Shown here piece by piece: positions 13,692 through 25,114 of a stretch of DNA of 64,000 nt. The DNA is from Sinotaia quadrata (lineage: Eukaryota > Mollusca > Gastropoda > Architaenioglossa > Viviparidae). The stretch spans positions 98,617,135-98,681,134 of the forward strand of contig CM054180.1 in assembly GCA_028829895.1 (NCBI GenBank), read 5' to 3'. The number at the start of each line of letters is the position of its first letter. Position 1 is the first letter of the stretch. The position numbers were made by a program, and so were the translations under genes. The notes beneath the pieces are model-generated. The model had not been told where the DNA came from. It saw nothing but the letters and a program-made list of their open reading frames with translations, and made no database searches.

Positions 13692-14284
13692 GATATGTAT
13701 TAAATTGTAAATTGTAACATTTTTATACATAGGGCGCATCATAACCTAGAAACGAACGAACGAACAGAATTGCCAATTGTTCTTTTGATTTTTGTATCAC
13801 TGATTTTCTTTGCTTTTGTTGTGACATGTGCATGTATTCTTTTGCAGAGTAGCGTGCATGTTAGTTAATATATGTTTAAGCGTAGTTAAGCATTATGTTA
13901 GCTAAATGAATGATTTATTTAGTATTGTGTTACTGAGTACTTCATTGTGAGGAGTCGAAGGTTATACCGCCAGCTAGGAGAGTTATCGGTAGTAACAGAC
14001 TTCGGACTATTATATTTAGGGTGCTAGATATAATGTGTAATGTTGTATGGTAGGAGCCGTGACATTACGGAAGTCTTGGAACAGCGGACACTGTGACAAG
14101 CAGGTGAAACGTGTAAAGAGTTAACGCGTAATTTATTTCGGAAGGTGTTCTGAGTAAATTAAATAATTTTTGTAAGGTTGTAGCCTAAAAGTTATTTTCG
14201 GGATAAGCGGAGTTATCGCCGACGGTTAAAACACACAATTCACGAGATACATTCTTATTGTAGCCAGCGCGCTAAGACAGTAAA
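13692..14284 (+). other. untranslated leader of the Gmr1-type element
   Basis: About 590 bases between the candidate primer site and the gag start codon, with no long open frame. In LTR elements this stretch normally carries packaging and dimerisation signals; none was recognised. The start ATG is at 14285, in context GTAAAATGG. Confidence 0.6.
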
Positions 14285-17200
14285 ATGGATCGCAAACAGG
14301 TTATCGAAGACCTGAAAGAAACCGGTATCATGATAGGATACCAGGGTGACGAACTGACTAGCTACATTAAAACTGAGCTAGAGAAAGCGGAAAAAGCGGA
14401 AAAAGAGAGACAAGAGATAGAAAGGGAAGAACGGTTAGCTGCCCGCGAAGCTAAGAAGTTAGAGGCTGAAAGACTAGCTGAAACCGAGGCTAAACGCATC
14501 GCAGCGGACACAGAAGCAAAACGCATCGCAGCGGATACAGAAGCCAAACGCATCGCCGCAGACGCGGAAATAAAACGGTTAGAATGGGAAGTAAAGAAAC
14601 TAGAAGTTACCAATCCAAACCGTGACCGCAGAAGCAGTGGTGATTCGCATTCTAGCGAAGGAAATAATCACAGTAGAATCGAAAACATCATTCCAAAGAT
14701 AAATATGGTCCCATTTGATGAGAACAAAGATCAAATAGACGCGTATTTAAAAACGTTTGAAAAGTTAGCCAGAGCAACAAGCATTCCAGCGGAACATTGG
14801 GCGATAAATTTATCGGGATTATTGCAGGGCAGTGCGAAAAACGAGTTCAATAAGCTTAGCGATTCTGAGTCAGATAATTACGACACAGTCAAGGCCGCAT
14901 TATTGAAACGTTACAAACTCACAGCCGACACATACCGACGTAAGTTTAAACAGGCCACTAAAGCCAGTTCAGAGACGCACGCACAGTACATACGACGCGT
15001 AGCTGACTTGTTCCAAAGATGGATAGATCTAGCCGAAACTCCACAGACGTACGCAGGTCTTAGGGATGAAATGATAAAAGACCACATTCTCGGGTCGTAC
15101 AAATCAGATCTACTGATTCACTTAGCAATAAGGGAAAAATCTACGCTAGAGGAGATAGGCAACGCCGCCGATCGCTTTGATGACGCACATTCTCAATTCT
15201 CGAACGCACACGCGAACAACAAGTCTCGACCGAACGAACCGCAGACTCGAAAGGATAAGAAAAATGACGGGAAGGCACCTAATGAGCGTGATGATAAAAC
15301 ATCTAAACCCGACACTAAAAACAAGTCCGACAAACAGAAAGATAAAAAGAATCTTGCATGTTACACTTGTGGTGATAGTGGCCATTTTTCACGAACATGT
15401 CCTGAAAAGAAAACAGCTAAAGTTTACGCAGTAGAAAGTCATACACCTAAAACAGAAAAGTCGAATCGAACACCAGTACAGGCAAACGGTCACGATACAA
15501 TCGCTTTGCTTGATACAGGGTGTGAGCTAGACGCTATTGTAAATGCATCATTAGTTAACCGTACCGACTACACAGGGGAGACAATCTCTGTCACCTTTGC
15601 AAACGGCGAACAAGACATTTTACCAGTAGCTGAAGTCTCGATTGTTTCAGACTTTGTAGAAGGAACAGTCAAAGCGGCAGTTATGGAAAACTCACCGCAT
15701 GACGTGATCCTTGGTTGCAAGTATGTTTTGCCGTGCAAAAAACAAACTTCAACTGAACCACCACTGGTTAACGCTGTAACCAGAGCAGCGAGTAGTAAAG
15801 ACAAATCTGTAACTGCACCGATGTCTGCCGCACCAGCCGTAGATAAAGCAACAGTTAGCGAGATTAAAATATTACAAGCTGAGGACGAAACACTAGACAA
15901 GTTACGCAGACAAGCTGTACTTGTTAGTGACGTCAACACTGACGATTCGAACAAGAAAGCGTGCATTATTCTGAAAAAGGGTTTATTGTACCGCTATTCG
16001 AAAGTGGGAGACGAATTTCGGAAACAATTAGTCGTTCCACAAACCAAACGAAATGACGTATTACGATTAGGTCATGAGAGTCTTTTTGGTGCACACATGG
16101 GTGTACAAAAAACAACTAGTCGTATTACAAGTGAGTTTTATTGGCCGGACATCACTGCCGATATCCGTAGATTCGTGTTAAGTTGCGACACATGCCAGAG
16201 AACACAGTCTAAAAATTCAATCAGACCCGCACCGTTAGGAGAGCCTGAACTGATCAGTGAACCCTACAAGCGCGTAGCATTGGATTTGATTGGGCCTATA
16301 ATACCCACATCAACGAGAGGTAATCGATACGTGCTGACCACTATTGATTACGCAACAAGATTCGCCGACGCAGTACCATTGAAAAATATTGATACTGAAA
16401 CTGTCGCCGAAGCCCTTTTCGGTCTTTGGAGTCGTGTTGGAATTCCTACTGAAATTTTGACGGATCAGGGGAGTCAATTCATAGGCAACGTAATGAAGGA
16501 AGTAAATCGTTTACTTTCCATCAAACATCTTACTTGCACACCATACCACCCCCAGGCAAATGGTCTGATTGAAAAATACAATGGGACATTAAAAACAGCA
16601 CTTAAAAAGCTCGCCACAGATAAACCGAAAGACTGGGACAGATACATCCCTGCCCTACTATTTGCATATAGGGAGGTGCCACAATCTTCCACCGGGTTTT
16701 CACCATTTGAGCTACTTTACGGACGTACTGTACGCGGACCGATGATGATTTTGAAGGCACTTTGGACTGATGAAAAGACAGATGACGAAGTTAAGACAAC
16801 TTATACATACGTCACTGACTTAAGAAACCGTCTTGAAACTATAGGCAAGATAGCACGGGAAAACTTGACGATAGCTCAGTCTAGACAGGCAGAATATTAC
16901 AATAAGCACACCAAACCTAGAGAATTTGAAGTTAATGACAAAGTGTTACTGTTGCTTCCTGAAGCACATAACAAACTTCAGATGAAATGGAAGGGGCCCT
17001 TTGTAGTTACCGCCAAGCTAGGGGGACTGAACTATAAGGTACAGACAGGAAAGAGAGAGAAAATCTTTCATGTTAACCTACTCAAAAAGTACATAAGCCG
17101 TGAGGATCAAACCACTCAAGCTGATTTTGTCGTAGCGACGATAGTTACAGAGGACGAGGGGGATACTGATTGCGTCACTGGTACTTTACCAAACTGTCCT

Positions 17201-18622
17201 CTACAGACGGACGAAACTGTCAAAGACGTTAGGGTAAATGAAGCCTTGACAGAAAGACAGAAAAAAGAAGTGAATGAATTGCTTAATGAGTTCTCATCTA
17301 CTCTGACAGACAAACCAGGGTTGACAGACTTAATAGAATTTTCACTGAAGCTGACTGACAACAAACCGATACGTTTGAAGCCGTATCCGTTGCCACACGC
17401 TAAGATAGATGACGTTAGACGTGAGATTAAGACTATGCTAGATCTAGGGGTCATAGAGAAGACTGACAGTGCCTACGGATCACCCATCGTGTTGATTAAA
17501 AAACGTGATAACTCGTTCCGTTTTTGCGTAGACTACCGCAAACTCAATCAAGTGACAGAGTTTTGTGCCGAACCTCTCCCTGATCCGGATCTCATCTTCA
17601 CTAAGCTAGCTAACGCTCATTACTATACCAAAATAGATTTGTCACGCGGTTTTTGGCAAATCAAGGTCAAGGACACTGATCGACACATACTAGCTTTCAC
17701 TACACCAGTAGGAAACTACACATGGAAAGTTATGCCTTTCGGAGTTTCAAACGCTCCAAGCATTTTTTCTAAAATGATGCGGTCATTGTTAGAACCACTG
17801 TACGGACGCGGAGTTGAGAACTTCATGGATGATTTAATTCTAGGCACCCAGACATGGGAGGAGCACTTAACACTCTTACGAGATGTGCTAGCCAGATTAA
17901 AGCAAGCCAACCTCACTGCCCGCCCTACGAAGTGTGAAATAGCACAATTCTCCTTAGACTTCTTGGGACACAAGTTGAGTCATGGAACTATGTCGCCAAG
18001 TGAAGCTAAGATAGCACAACTTAAGGACACTTCACAACCGCTAACAAAAACACAAGTTAGAAGTTTTCTTGGTCTTGCTAACTACTACAGAAAATTCGTA
18101 CCAGATTTTAGTGCCATTGCATGTCCTCTGACTGACTTGACACGTAAGAATATGCCTACAAAAGTAGTGTGGACTGATGCATGCCAAAACGCTTTTGACA
18201 CACTGAAATCTAGACCGACTTCAGATTTAGTTGTTAAACTGCCAGATCTGACAAAACCATTCTTGTTAAGGACTGATGCTAGCAACACAGGATTAGGAGC
18301 AGTGTTATTACAAGAACACAATGACACCAAACACCCAGTTGCATATGCAAGCCGTAAACTCACAACTACTGAACAGAAATATTCCACCAGTGAAAAGGAA
18401 TGTCTTGCAATAGTTTGGGCCATAAAAAAGTTCGAAAACTATTTGTACGGAAAAACCTTTGTCATTGAGTGCGATCACCAGCCGTTGGCCTTTCTCGGAC
18501 AGGCGCAATTTACGAACAGCCGTTTAATGCGTTGGTCTTTGTTTCTGACACAGTATGACGCAAATATTCATTACATCAAAGGGTCTTTGAATGTTGGCGC
18601 AGATTACATGAGTCGTGCTTGA
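14285..18622 (+). CDS. Gag-Pol polyprotein, Gmr1-type (PR-INT-RT-RH order)
   Basis: A single 1445-residue frame. Order by approximate residue: coiled-coil Gag N-terminus (30-120) with three 9-residue EAKRIAADT repeats (68-94); Gag core (150-300); CCHC knuckle CYTCGDSGHFSRTC (359-372); aspartic protease with DTG at 410-412; integrase zinc finger from His597 through CDTC; integrase core with D667, D727, E763 (D-35-E); GPF module WKGPFVV; RT with D1118 and FMDD (D1182, D1183); RNase H with D1331, E1372, D1397. All expected catalytic residues are present and no stop or frameshift interrupts it. Integrase upstream of RT is the defining Gmr1-group arrangement (Ty1/copia-like order on Ty3/gypsy-type domains). 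Gag and Pol share one frame, so no recoding site is needed. It makes the virus-like particle and copies and integrates the element. Confidence 0.97.
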   Translation: MDRKQVIEDLKETGIMIGYQGDELTSYIKTELEKAEKAEKERQEIEREERLAAREAKKLEAERLAETEAKRIAADTEAKRIAADTEAKRIAADAEIKRLEWEVKKLEVTNPNRDRRSSGDSHSSEGNNHSRIENIIPKINMVPFDENKDQIDAYLKTFEKLARATSIPAEHWAINLSGLLQGSAKNEFNKLSDSESDNYDTVKAALLKRYKLTADTYRRKFKQATKASSETHAQYIRRVADLFQRWIDLAETPQTYAGLRDEMIKDHILGSYKSDLLIHLAIREKSTLEEIGNAADRFDDAHSQFSNAHANNKSRPNEPQTRKDKKNDGKAPNERDDKTSKPDTKNKSDKQKDKKNLACYTCGDSGHFSRTCPEKKTAKVYAVESHTPKTEKSNRTPVQANGHDTIALLDTGCELDAIVNASLVNRTDYTGETISVTFANGEQDILPVAEVSIVSDFVEGTVKAAVMENSPHDVILGCKYVLPCKKQTSTEPPLVNAVTRAASSKDKSVTAPMSAAPAVDKATVSEIKILQAEDETLDKLRRQAVLVSDVNTDDSNKKACIILKKGLLYRYSKVGDEFRKQLVVPQTKRNDVLRLGHESLFGAHMGVQKTTSRITSEFYWPDITADIRRFVLSCDTCQRTQSKNSIRPAPLGEPELISEPYKRVALDLIGPIIPTSTRGNRYVLTTIDYATRFADAVPLKNIDTETVAEALFGLWSRVGIPTEILTDQGSQFIGNVMKEVNRLLSIKHLTCTPYHPQANGLIEKYNGTLKTALKKLATDKPKDWDRYIPALLFAYREVPQSSTGFSPFELLYGRTVRGPMMILKALWTDEKTDDEVKTTYTYVTDLRNRLETIGKIARENLTIAQSRQAEYYNKHTKPREFEVNDKVLLLLPEAHNKLQMKWKGPFVVTAKLGGLNYKVQTGKREKIFHVNLLKKYISREDQTTQADFVVATIVTEDEGDTDCVTGTLPNCPLQTDETVKDVRVNEALTERQKKEVNELLNEFSSTLTDKPGLTDLIEFSLKLTDNKPIRLKPYPLPHAKIDDVRREIKTMLDLGVIEKTDSAYGSPIVLIKKRDNSFRFCVDYRKLNQVTEFCAEPLPDPDLIFTKLANAHYYTKIDLSRGFWQIKVKDTDRHILAFTTPVGNYTWKVMPFGVSNAPSIFSKMMRSLLEPLYGRGVENFMDDLILGTQTWEEHLTLLRDVLARLKQANLTARPTKCEIAQFSLDFLGHKLSHGTMSPSEAKIAQLKDTSQPLTKTQVRSFLGLANYYRKFVPDFSAIACPLTDLTRKNMPTKVVWTDACQNAFDTLKSRPTSDLVVKLPDLTKPFLLRTDASNTGLGAVLLQEHNDTKHPVAYASRKLTTTEQKYSTSEKECLAIVWAIKKFENYLYGKTFVIECDHQPLAFLGQAQFTNSRLMRWSLFLTQYDANIHYIKGSLNVGADYMSRA

Positions 18623-18832
18623 TGCCATCAAATGCCGGTACTGATAGAATGTTGTTTAATCAATTAACTGAACCCTACGGATTCCTTCCTGTAAATATGA
18701 AATATAGTTGCACACTTTATTTCTAGGAATGTCGAAATTTTTTTTGTGTAAATTTTTCTTCATTGTGGACTTCTACATTTTATCATACATAATTTGTAGG
18801 AGGCATTTTATCTTTGGTAAGATAAACGCCTC

Positions 18833-18845
18833 AAAAGCAAGGGGG
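18833..18845 (+). promoter_or_regulatory. polypurine tract
   Basis: AAAAGCAAGGGGG (purines except one C) directly abuts the 3' LTR, the expected plus-strand primer position. The 210 bases between the pol stop and this tract show no gene. Confidence 0.85.
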
Positions 18846-20392
18846 TGTCACAGTCTGATAAAATTGTCCGACTTCGTGACCCACTTGCCTTGTTTACTTC
18901 AAATTCGAATATTTGAAACCCTTGGCCCTTTGTTCCAAGCTTCCTTTTTCTAGGTGCTTCTAGAACAGGTCAAGATGTTATGTAACTTTAGGACCATTGT
19001 CCAGTTCTCGAACCAACCACATGCTTTGCGAACAGTCACGTGATACGCAATATACCTTTCTATATATGTACCCACACGCTTCCGCTCCCTCACTTCGAGC
19101 ACATTTTAGCTAATTCCATCAGCTTACTCGGGTCGTGAGAGGCAGCCGGCGCCATAGAGAATCAAGGTACCCTTCGACTTCTCTCAAAGGTATCATTTTA
19201 TTTAATAGTATTTGCCTATGTATTGTTTAAGTATGTATTTGTGCTATGTATTATATGATTTCCATATACACTTGAGCATGGTTCAGAGAAATAGCTGAAA
19301 ACCTATATGTTACGGAATATAAATTTATTGTAACCATTTTTCCATTTCTGTACTTTAATTTATATTGTTTTAATTCACTAAGAGCCAGAATGCTGCGCTC
19401 GATATGAATTCTTCATGTAATTCAATTATTGCGTGTAATTTAAATTGTAAATTGTGAAGCGCTCTGTCGGCTTGAATTACCCCTTGTATGAACATTAATT
19501 TAACGTTGTATCTATTTTATTGCTTCATACGTCATGACTGTTAAATGGAACACATGTGAGACGATTATATTTTTTCTAAAATCTAACTGTAAGCGACGCG
19601 AGGTCGAAACTCTTTGTTCAGCGCATTTAATTGAGCCATGCCTAAGTAGGACCTGTTAGGTTGAGAATTATATCCAAACACGTTGCATCCACAGGTCGGC
19701 TCATGGTTCATGTTCACCCATGCCTCACCTGCATTAGCTTATTGGTGTAAGCGTGTCGAAATCCACTCTGAGGGCCATGCTGCAAAAATTCCAGTTCCTA
19801 GCCACTAACAAAGGGACATCATTCCTTATGCACCACGTGTGTCGTTAAAGGGGGACTGAGGGAACGAACCGGCATGACTGAGTGTTGAGACCAAGGATAC
19901 AAGAATAGAGCTAAGTGCAAGATCAAGTGTACAGATCTCAAAGGAACACTTTTCTGGCAATTTAGATTGACAAAAATCAGGCATAGGCGCGTAAAGACAG
20001 AGTGAAGACTATTCGCGTTGCATTCGATTTATTGTTAATTTGTTAAACTTTATTAAATCTTATTTTCTTTGTTAATACCTCTTAGTAGTTGATTTCTATG
20101 CACAATAGACCAATTAGATTAATTCTTAGATTTGAATGGGGGCGGATGAGCAGAAAGATTGATGACGAGTGCATATTAATTTAGAGGGATTTAACTGTTT
20201 TCAAATCTAGCTAAAAGTTCGCAGTTTATTAGTCTGTAAATTTGTCGTCTGAACTACAAGACGCACTTTTAATTAGTCAGATAATAAATTGAGCAACCAG
20301 TCTGCGTAGAATATGAGAGGAAGAATTAATTATATTTAAAGTCTTTTAATTATTCTAAGCAGGGTCTTTAAATAAATACTGGAAACGTAACA
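18846..20392 (+). repeat. 3' LTR of the Gmr1-type element
   Basis: 1547 bp. Aligned by eye with the 5' LTR without a difference, and followed by the CACAT target duplication. Confidence 0.96.
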
Positions 20393-20525
20393 CACATCCA
20401 CACACTCAACTTTTCCATTAGTATTGAAACTCCTCTCTAGCACATCCACACACTCAACTTTTCCATTAGTATTGAAACTCCTCTCTAGCACATCCACACA
20501 CTCAACTTTTCCATTAGTATTGAAC
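20393..20525. repeat. 48-bp tandem repeat, about 2.8 copies, split by the LTR element
   Basis: Units start at 20393, 20441 and 20489, beginning CACATCCACACACTCAAC. The last 20 bases before the 5' LTR (12104-12123, GAAACTCCTCTCTAGCACAT) are the end of one unit and the start of the next. The retrotransposon therefore landed inside this array. Confidence 0.93.
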
Positions 20526-21055
20526 CAAAACATGTAAGACGCAATGACCTTAAAAGTTTCTAAAGCCGTTCAATGGTTCTGCATGAACTTTGATGACATC
20601 AAACCAGATGGGTAGACTTGCATGAATTTTGATGACGGCAAACCGAATGGGTCGGTTGCATGAACATGTGCAAAACCGACATCCCAAGTTTTACAAGTCT
20701 CCAGGCATTTTGCCAGTCTTAGCCGGCTTCAATTAGTTAAGCAGATCAGACCGGTAAGAAAATCATGTCTACAAAGATTGTTTTTAGGTGACCATTTCAC
20801 AGCGCCATCTAATTAGTGGCCTAAAATCTGTTAAGGCTTGTGCTCTTTGATGCGTACTCCAACCAGTGGTTTGCAAGGTCTGCTAAGACATACGTACTTT
20901 GTCATCGCTCGTCATCGATTTTGTACCAGTGAATCGGACAAGTGTAATTGTAGGAATAAATTAACCACTTGAAGGCTGCCAAAACATTCAAGGGTAGGCG
21001 AGTACTGACATATATTGTGATGCTAATTAGTACATGAAAGCTGCTTAAGGTGCAA
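20526..21055. other. intronic DNA, no gene recognised
   Basis: Contains two loose copies of a TGCATGAACTTTGATGAC-like word near 20580-20660 but no coding or RNA signal. Confidence 0.5.
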
Positions 21056-21058
21056 AGC

Positions 21059-21790
21059 GAGCTACGTGTTACACAACTAGTTACAGGCTATAAAGTGATC
21101 TACGTGTTAGACAACTAGTTACAGGCTGTAAAGTGATCTACGTGTTAGACAACTAGTTACAGGCTATAAAGTGATCTACGTGTTAGACAACTAGTTACAG
21201 GCTGTAAAGTGATCTACGTGTTAGACAACTAGTTACAGGCTGTACAGTGATCTACGTGTTAGACAACTAGTTACAGGCTGTAAAGTGATCTACGCGTTAG
21301 ACAACTAATTACAGGCTGTAAAGTGATCTACGTGTTAGACAACTAGTTACAGGCTGTAAAGTGATCTACGTGTTAGACAACTAGTTACAGGCTGTAAAGT
21401 GATCTACGTGTTAGACAACTAGTTACAGGCTATAAAGTGATCTAAGTGTTACACAACTAGTTACAGGCTATAAAGTGATCTACGTGTTACACAACTAGTT
21501 ACAGGCTATAAAGTGATCTAAGTGTTACACAACTAGTTACAGGCTATAAAGTGATCTACGTGTTACACAACTAGTTACAGGCTATAAAGTGATCTAAGTG
21601 TTAGACAATTAGAGGTTTTAAGTCAGCTACAAGTTACACAACTAGTTACCGGCTGTAAAGTAATACAAGTTGTACAACTAGTTACAGGTTGTAAAGTCAG
21701 CTATGAGCTGCTCAACTAGTTTCAGCATGTAATGAGTGCTACATATTATACAGCTAGTTACAGGCTGTGGAGTCATGTACGTGTCAAAAA
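21059..21790. repeat. 38-bp minisatellite, about 14 close plus several degenerate copies
   Basis: Core ACAACTAGTTACAGGCTGTA with GTGATCTACGTGTTAG between. Copies are nearly identical to about 21610 and diverge towards 21790, as arrays do at one edge. Confidence 0.95.
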
Positions 21791-21997
21791 GCTGGTTACG
21801 TGAAAAACAGGCTGTCTGCTCTCTGCACTTGTAATTGTGTGATTAAATTAAGTAAAAATGTTTCCTGTCTAAATCTCAGCTGAAGAGAGAGAGAAAGAGA
21901 TAAAATATGGGCGCGCGCGCGAAAGTGTGCATGCGTGCGTAAAATTCCGATGCAATGTCAATGATCTCTCCTTTCGGTCTTGCATAAACATTGTTGT

Positions 21998-22528
21998 CTT
22001 ATAATCCAAAATTAACAGCATTAGAACTAGGTCTTGCATACATTGTTGTCTATATAATACCAAAATTAACAGCATTAGAACTAGGTCTTGCATACATTGT
22101 TGTCTGTATAATACCAAAATTAACAGCATTAGAACTAGGTCTTGCATACATTGTTGTCTATATAATACCAAAATTAACAGCATTAGAACTAGGTCTTGCA
22201 TACATTGTTGTCTGTATAATACCAAAATTAACAGCATTAGAACTAGGTCTTGCATACATTGTTGTCTGTATAATACCAAAATTAACAGCATTAGAACTAG
22301 GTCTTGCATACATTGTTGTCTGTATAATACCAAAATTAACAGCATTAGAACTAGGTCTTGCATACATTGTTGTCTATATAATACCAAAATTAACAGCATT
22401 AGAACTAGGTCTTGCATACATTGTTGTCTATATAATACCAAAATTAACAGCATTAGAACTAGGTCTTGCATACTTTGTTGTCTGTATAATACCAAAATTA
22501 ACAGCATTAGAACTCGGTCTTGCGAACA
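21998..22528. repeat. 54-bp minisatellite, about 10 copies
   Basis: Units of 54 bp with core CAAAATTAACAGCATTAGAA and GGTCTTGCATACATTGTTG. The length is a multiple of three, so open frames of about 190-210 codons cross it on both strands. They are repeat artefacts. Confidence 0.96.
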
Positions 22529-22639
22529 CGAATTCTCATTTGACTACATGATTATTAATGATTAAAAAAAAAAGAAAATGAATAGGGAAAATAATCTTCA
22601 AGAATGTGAAATGTATGACGCACTTGGCATGAAACAAAT

Positions 22640-22810
22640 CAGTTAACACAATGGCTTGCACTTTACATAAAATAAATCAATTAAAACAATAGATTGCACT
22701 TGACACAACATAAATCAGTTAAAAGAATGGCTTGTACTGGATATAAAATAAATCAGTTAACACAACGGCTAGCACTTGACGTAAATTATAAAACAATGGA
22801 ATACTCTTGA
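22640..22810. repeat. CACTTGACATAAAATAAATC-type repeat, split by a solo LTR
   Basis: Imperfect units of about 37-40 bp, resumed at 24082-24345 beyond the solo LTR. Joining the two sides without the LTR and one 5-bp duplicate restores the usual CTTGACACAACATAAATC unit. Confidence 0.8.
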
Positions 22811-22814
22811 CAAA

Positions 22815-24076
22815 TGTGACAGACTTCTGACCGAATTCTGTGTCACGAACTTCTGACCCACATCCAAAACTCGAATATCATATTCGAACTGAATTCCTTT
22901 GTTAGAACCCTCCCGTCGTGCACCAGCATGAGGAAAAACAACAGTGAGTGCATCCCTTGTTATGTAACTTTAGACGACAGTCGAGAAAGTTCGGATCAAC
23001 AAACATACCTCATGATCTAGTCACGTGATGCATTCATGCACTACAATAAATACTCTTGACGCGGTAATATTCTTTACTCATAACGCAAACCGGCAGACAC
23101 ACACCAGCTCTCGAGCACCTTAGTCGCTGAATATCTTGCTGAGTCGGAAAGGAACATAGGAACCCATGTCTTGTGCAGTAATTCTACTTTAAGAAGGTAA
23201 CACGTCTACTTCTTACAATGATATTGCATTTTACTATTTGTATTTTTGTATATGAATTTATGTGTGTATTTTGTGCGAATTATTATAATTCTCCTCCAAG
23301 CATACGTGATTCGATAGAATGACTAAAGCCTAAAGATTTCATTGTATATAAATTAATTGTAACCTTTTTGACTTTAATTTGTATAAACCTTAATTCTCTT
23401 GTGCCGCAGAATGTCTGTGCACGTAGCGAATTTTCATGTAATTCAAATTATTCTCTTGCATGTAATTTCATTGTTAATTCGTAAAGCGCTCATATTTAAT
23501 TTGAATTATATTTTTGTTCTCCTTGTATGAATTCCATTTTTGATGAAGTAAATGTTTGGAAATTCATACGTTCATGTAGGCCTACAAGTCAGATAAGTAA
23601 CTAACCCGAACTCTGAATCCATCGAATGTGCTGGCAAAAATAACTTTCTCGAACATTAACTTTCAAGCACATTGAACTTGCCTTAGTTTAGATCTGAAGC
23701 TGTGTCTTCATAATTGATTGTTATTGTTAAATATTAACTATTAAATTCTTTTATTGTTAATACCTCTTTCGTAGTGATTTTTATGCATATAGACTTAATC
23801 GTGGTTTGGATGGGGGATCGACTGAGCTAAATGTAACATTTTGGATGCATAAAGATTTAAGAGAGTGTTAACGGTTTCCAAGCCGGCTATTGTACACAAG
23901 TTGTCTGTTCGTGAATCTGTTTGTCTGTACTACAAAGGCGCATTTTCATATGAGACGAAAGATAATTTGAGCAACCAGTCTGTTTAAGGAAAGAGGAGAA
24001 ATTAATTTATCTAATTAAATTAAAGTTGAGTAAAATTACTAAGCAGGATCTTTAAATAAAAACTGGACATGTAACA
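22815..24076 (+). mobile_element. solo LTR, diverged member of the Gmr1-type LTR family
   Basis: Starts TGTGACAGACTTCTGACC and ends CTGGACATGTAACA, like the complete element's LTR but shorter (1262 bp) and clearly diverged. Shared blocks are GTTATGTAACTTTAGA, AGTCACGTGATGC, the AAGCGCTC and TGTATGAA blocks, and AGCAGGATCTTTAAATAAA. Flanks are ACAAA (22810-22814) and ACACA (24077-24081), a 5-bp target duplication with one substitution when compared with the interrupted repeat unit. No internal region is present, so the element has recombined to a solo LTR. Confidence 0.88.
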
Positions 24077-24567
24077 ACACAACATAAATCATTTTAACAC
24101 AATAGCTAGCACTTGACATAAAATAAATCAGTTAACATAACAGCTTGCTCTTGACATAAAATAAATCAGTTAACAAAAAAGCTTGCTCTTGACAAAAATA
24201 AATCACTTGACATAATGACTTACACTTGACATAAAATAAATCAGTTACACAATGGCCTGCACTTGACATAAAATAAATCACTTGACATAATGACTTACAC
24301 TTGACATAAAAATAAATTAGCTGACACAATGACTTGCGCTGTACCATGTCGCTGATCAATTAATTATTTCTGTCATCACGACAAAGATGGAGGTTCGAAC
24401 TGATATCCGTCAACCACAGAGTGGCTGCTCCCAAAGCTGGCGCTAAAGACATGTTCCACTAACCAAGATTCCATGCCCAAACGAATAGTGTATAGTGTAT
24501 ACGGTTGGAAGGCCGGATAGAACCGAATATAATTAACGGCAGCCCAAAGTGATACTAGAAACTTATA

Positions 24568-24786
24568 TGAAAACTGATGTGTTTTAGTGTGCTTAATGTC
24601 TTCGAGTAGAAACCTAATGAAGGAAAACTGATGTGTTTTAGTGTGCTTAATGTCTTCGAGTAGAAACCTAATGAAGGAAAACTGATGTGTTTTAGTGTGC
24701 TTAATGTCTTCGAGTAGAAACCTAATGAAGGAAAACTGATGTGTTTTAGTGTGCTTAATGTCTTCGAGTAGAAACCTAATGAAGGG
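24568..24786. repeat. 54-bp tandem repeat, 4 copies
   Basis: Four almost perfect units with core AACTGATGTGTTTTAGTGTG. Directly followed by a different array at 24830-25060 built of TGTTACTTGAAAC and GAATCCTATGCTACTTG words. Confidence 0.93.
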
Positions 24787-24829
24787 GAAAAAATGTAGTT
24801 CTACGACACAATAGAAACCCGATCTATAG

Positions 24830-25060
24830 TAAAGGAATCCTGTTACTTGAAACGGGCATGAATCCTATGCTACTTGAAACTAAAGTGGAAACGAATCCTG
24901 TGTTACTTGAAACGGGCATGAATCCTATGCTACTTGAAACTGAAGTGGAAACGAATCCTGTGTTACTTGAAACTGAAGGGAGTGAAGTGGAAATGAATCC
25001 TGTTACTTGAAACTGAAGTGGACAATGAATCCTATGATACTTGAAGTGGAAAAATAACAC
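24830..25060. repeat. TTACTTGAAACTGAAGTGGA-type repeat array
   Basis: About seven imperfect units alternating 27-60 bp, containing GAATCCTGTGTTACTTGAAA. No coding signal. Confidence 0.85.
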
Positions 25061-25114
25061 CACAAAATACTAACAAACTAAAATGGAAATTATTTAATCC
25101 TATATATTAGTAGA

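Larger units (their letters stand above)
12124..20392 (+). mobile_element. complete Gmr1-type Ty3/gypsy LTR retrotransposon
   Basis: An 8269-bp element bounded by two LTRs (12124-13670 and 18846-20392), each 1547 bp, starting TGTCACAG and ending GTAACA. In a by-eye comparison I found no difference between them. The perfect 5-bp target duplication CACAT flanks it at 12119-12123 and 20393-20397. Inside are a candidate primer binding site, a 614-bp leader, one intact 1445-codon gag-pol frame and a polypurine tract. Domain order puts integrase before RT, as in the Gmr1 group and unlike most Ty3/gypsy elements. No envelope gene is present. It sits antisense in intron 1 of the beta-tubulin gene, inside a unit of a 48-bp tandem repeat. 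Identical LTRs and the open frame imply a very recent insertion that may still be competent. Confidence 0.97.

Noticed and set aside
14362..18508. Several antisense open frames inside the gag-pol gene
   Set aside because: They are shadows of the well-supported forward polyprotein and carry no motifs.
21869..22551. Opposed 186- and 212-codon repeat proteins
   Set aside because: Both are translations of the same 54-bp minisatellite; opposed overlapping frames and identical units argue against coding.
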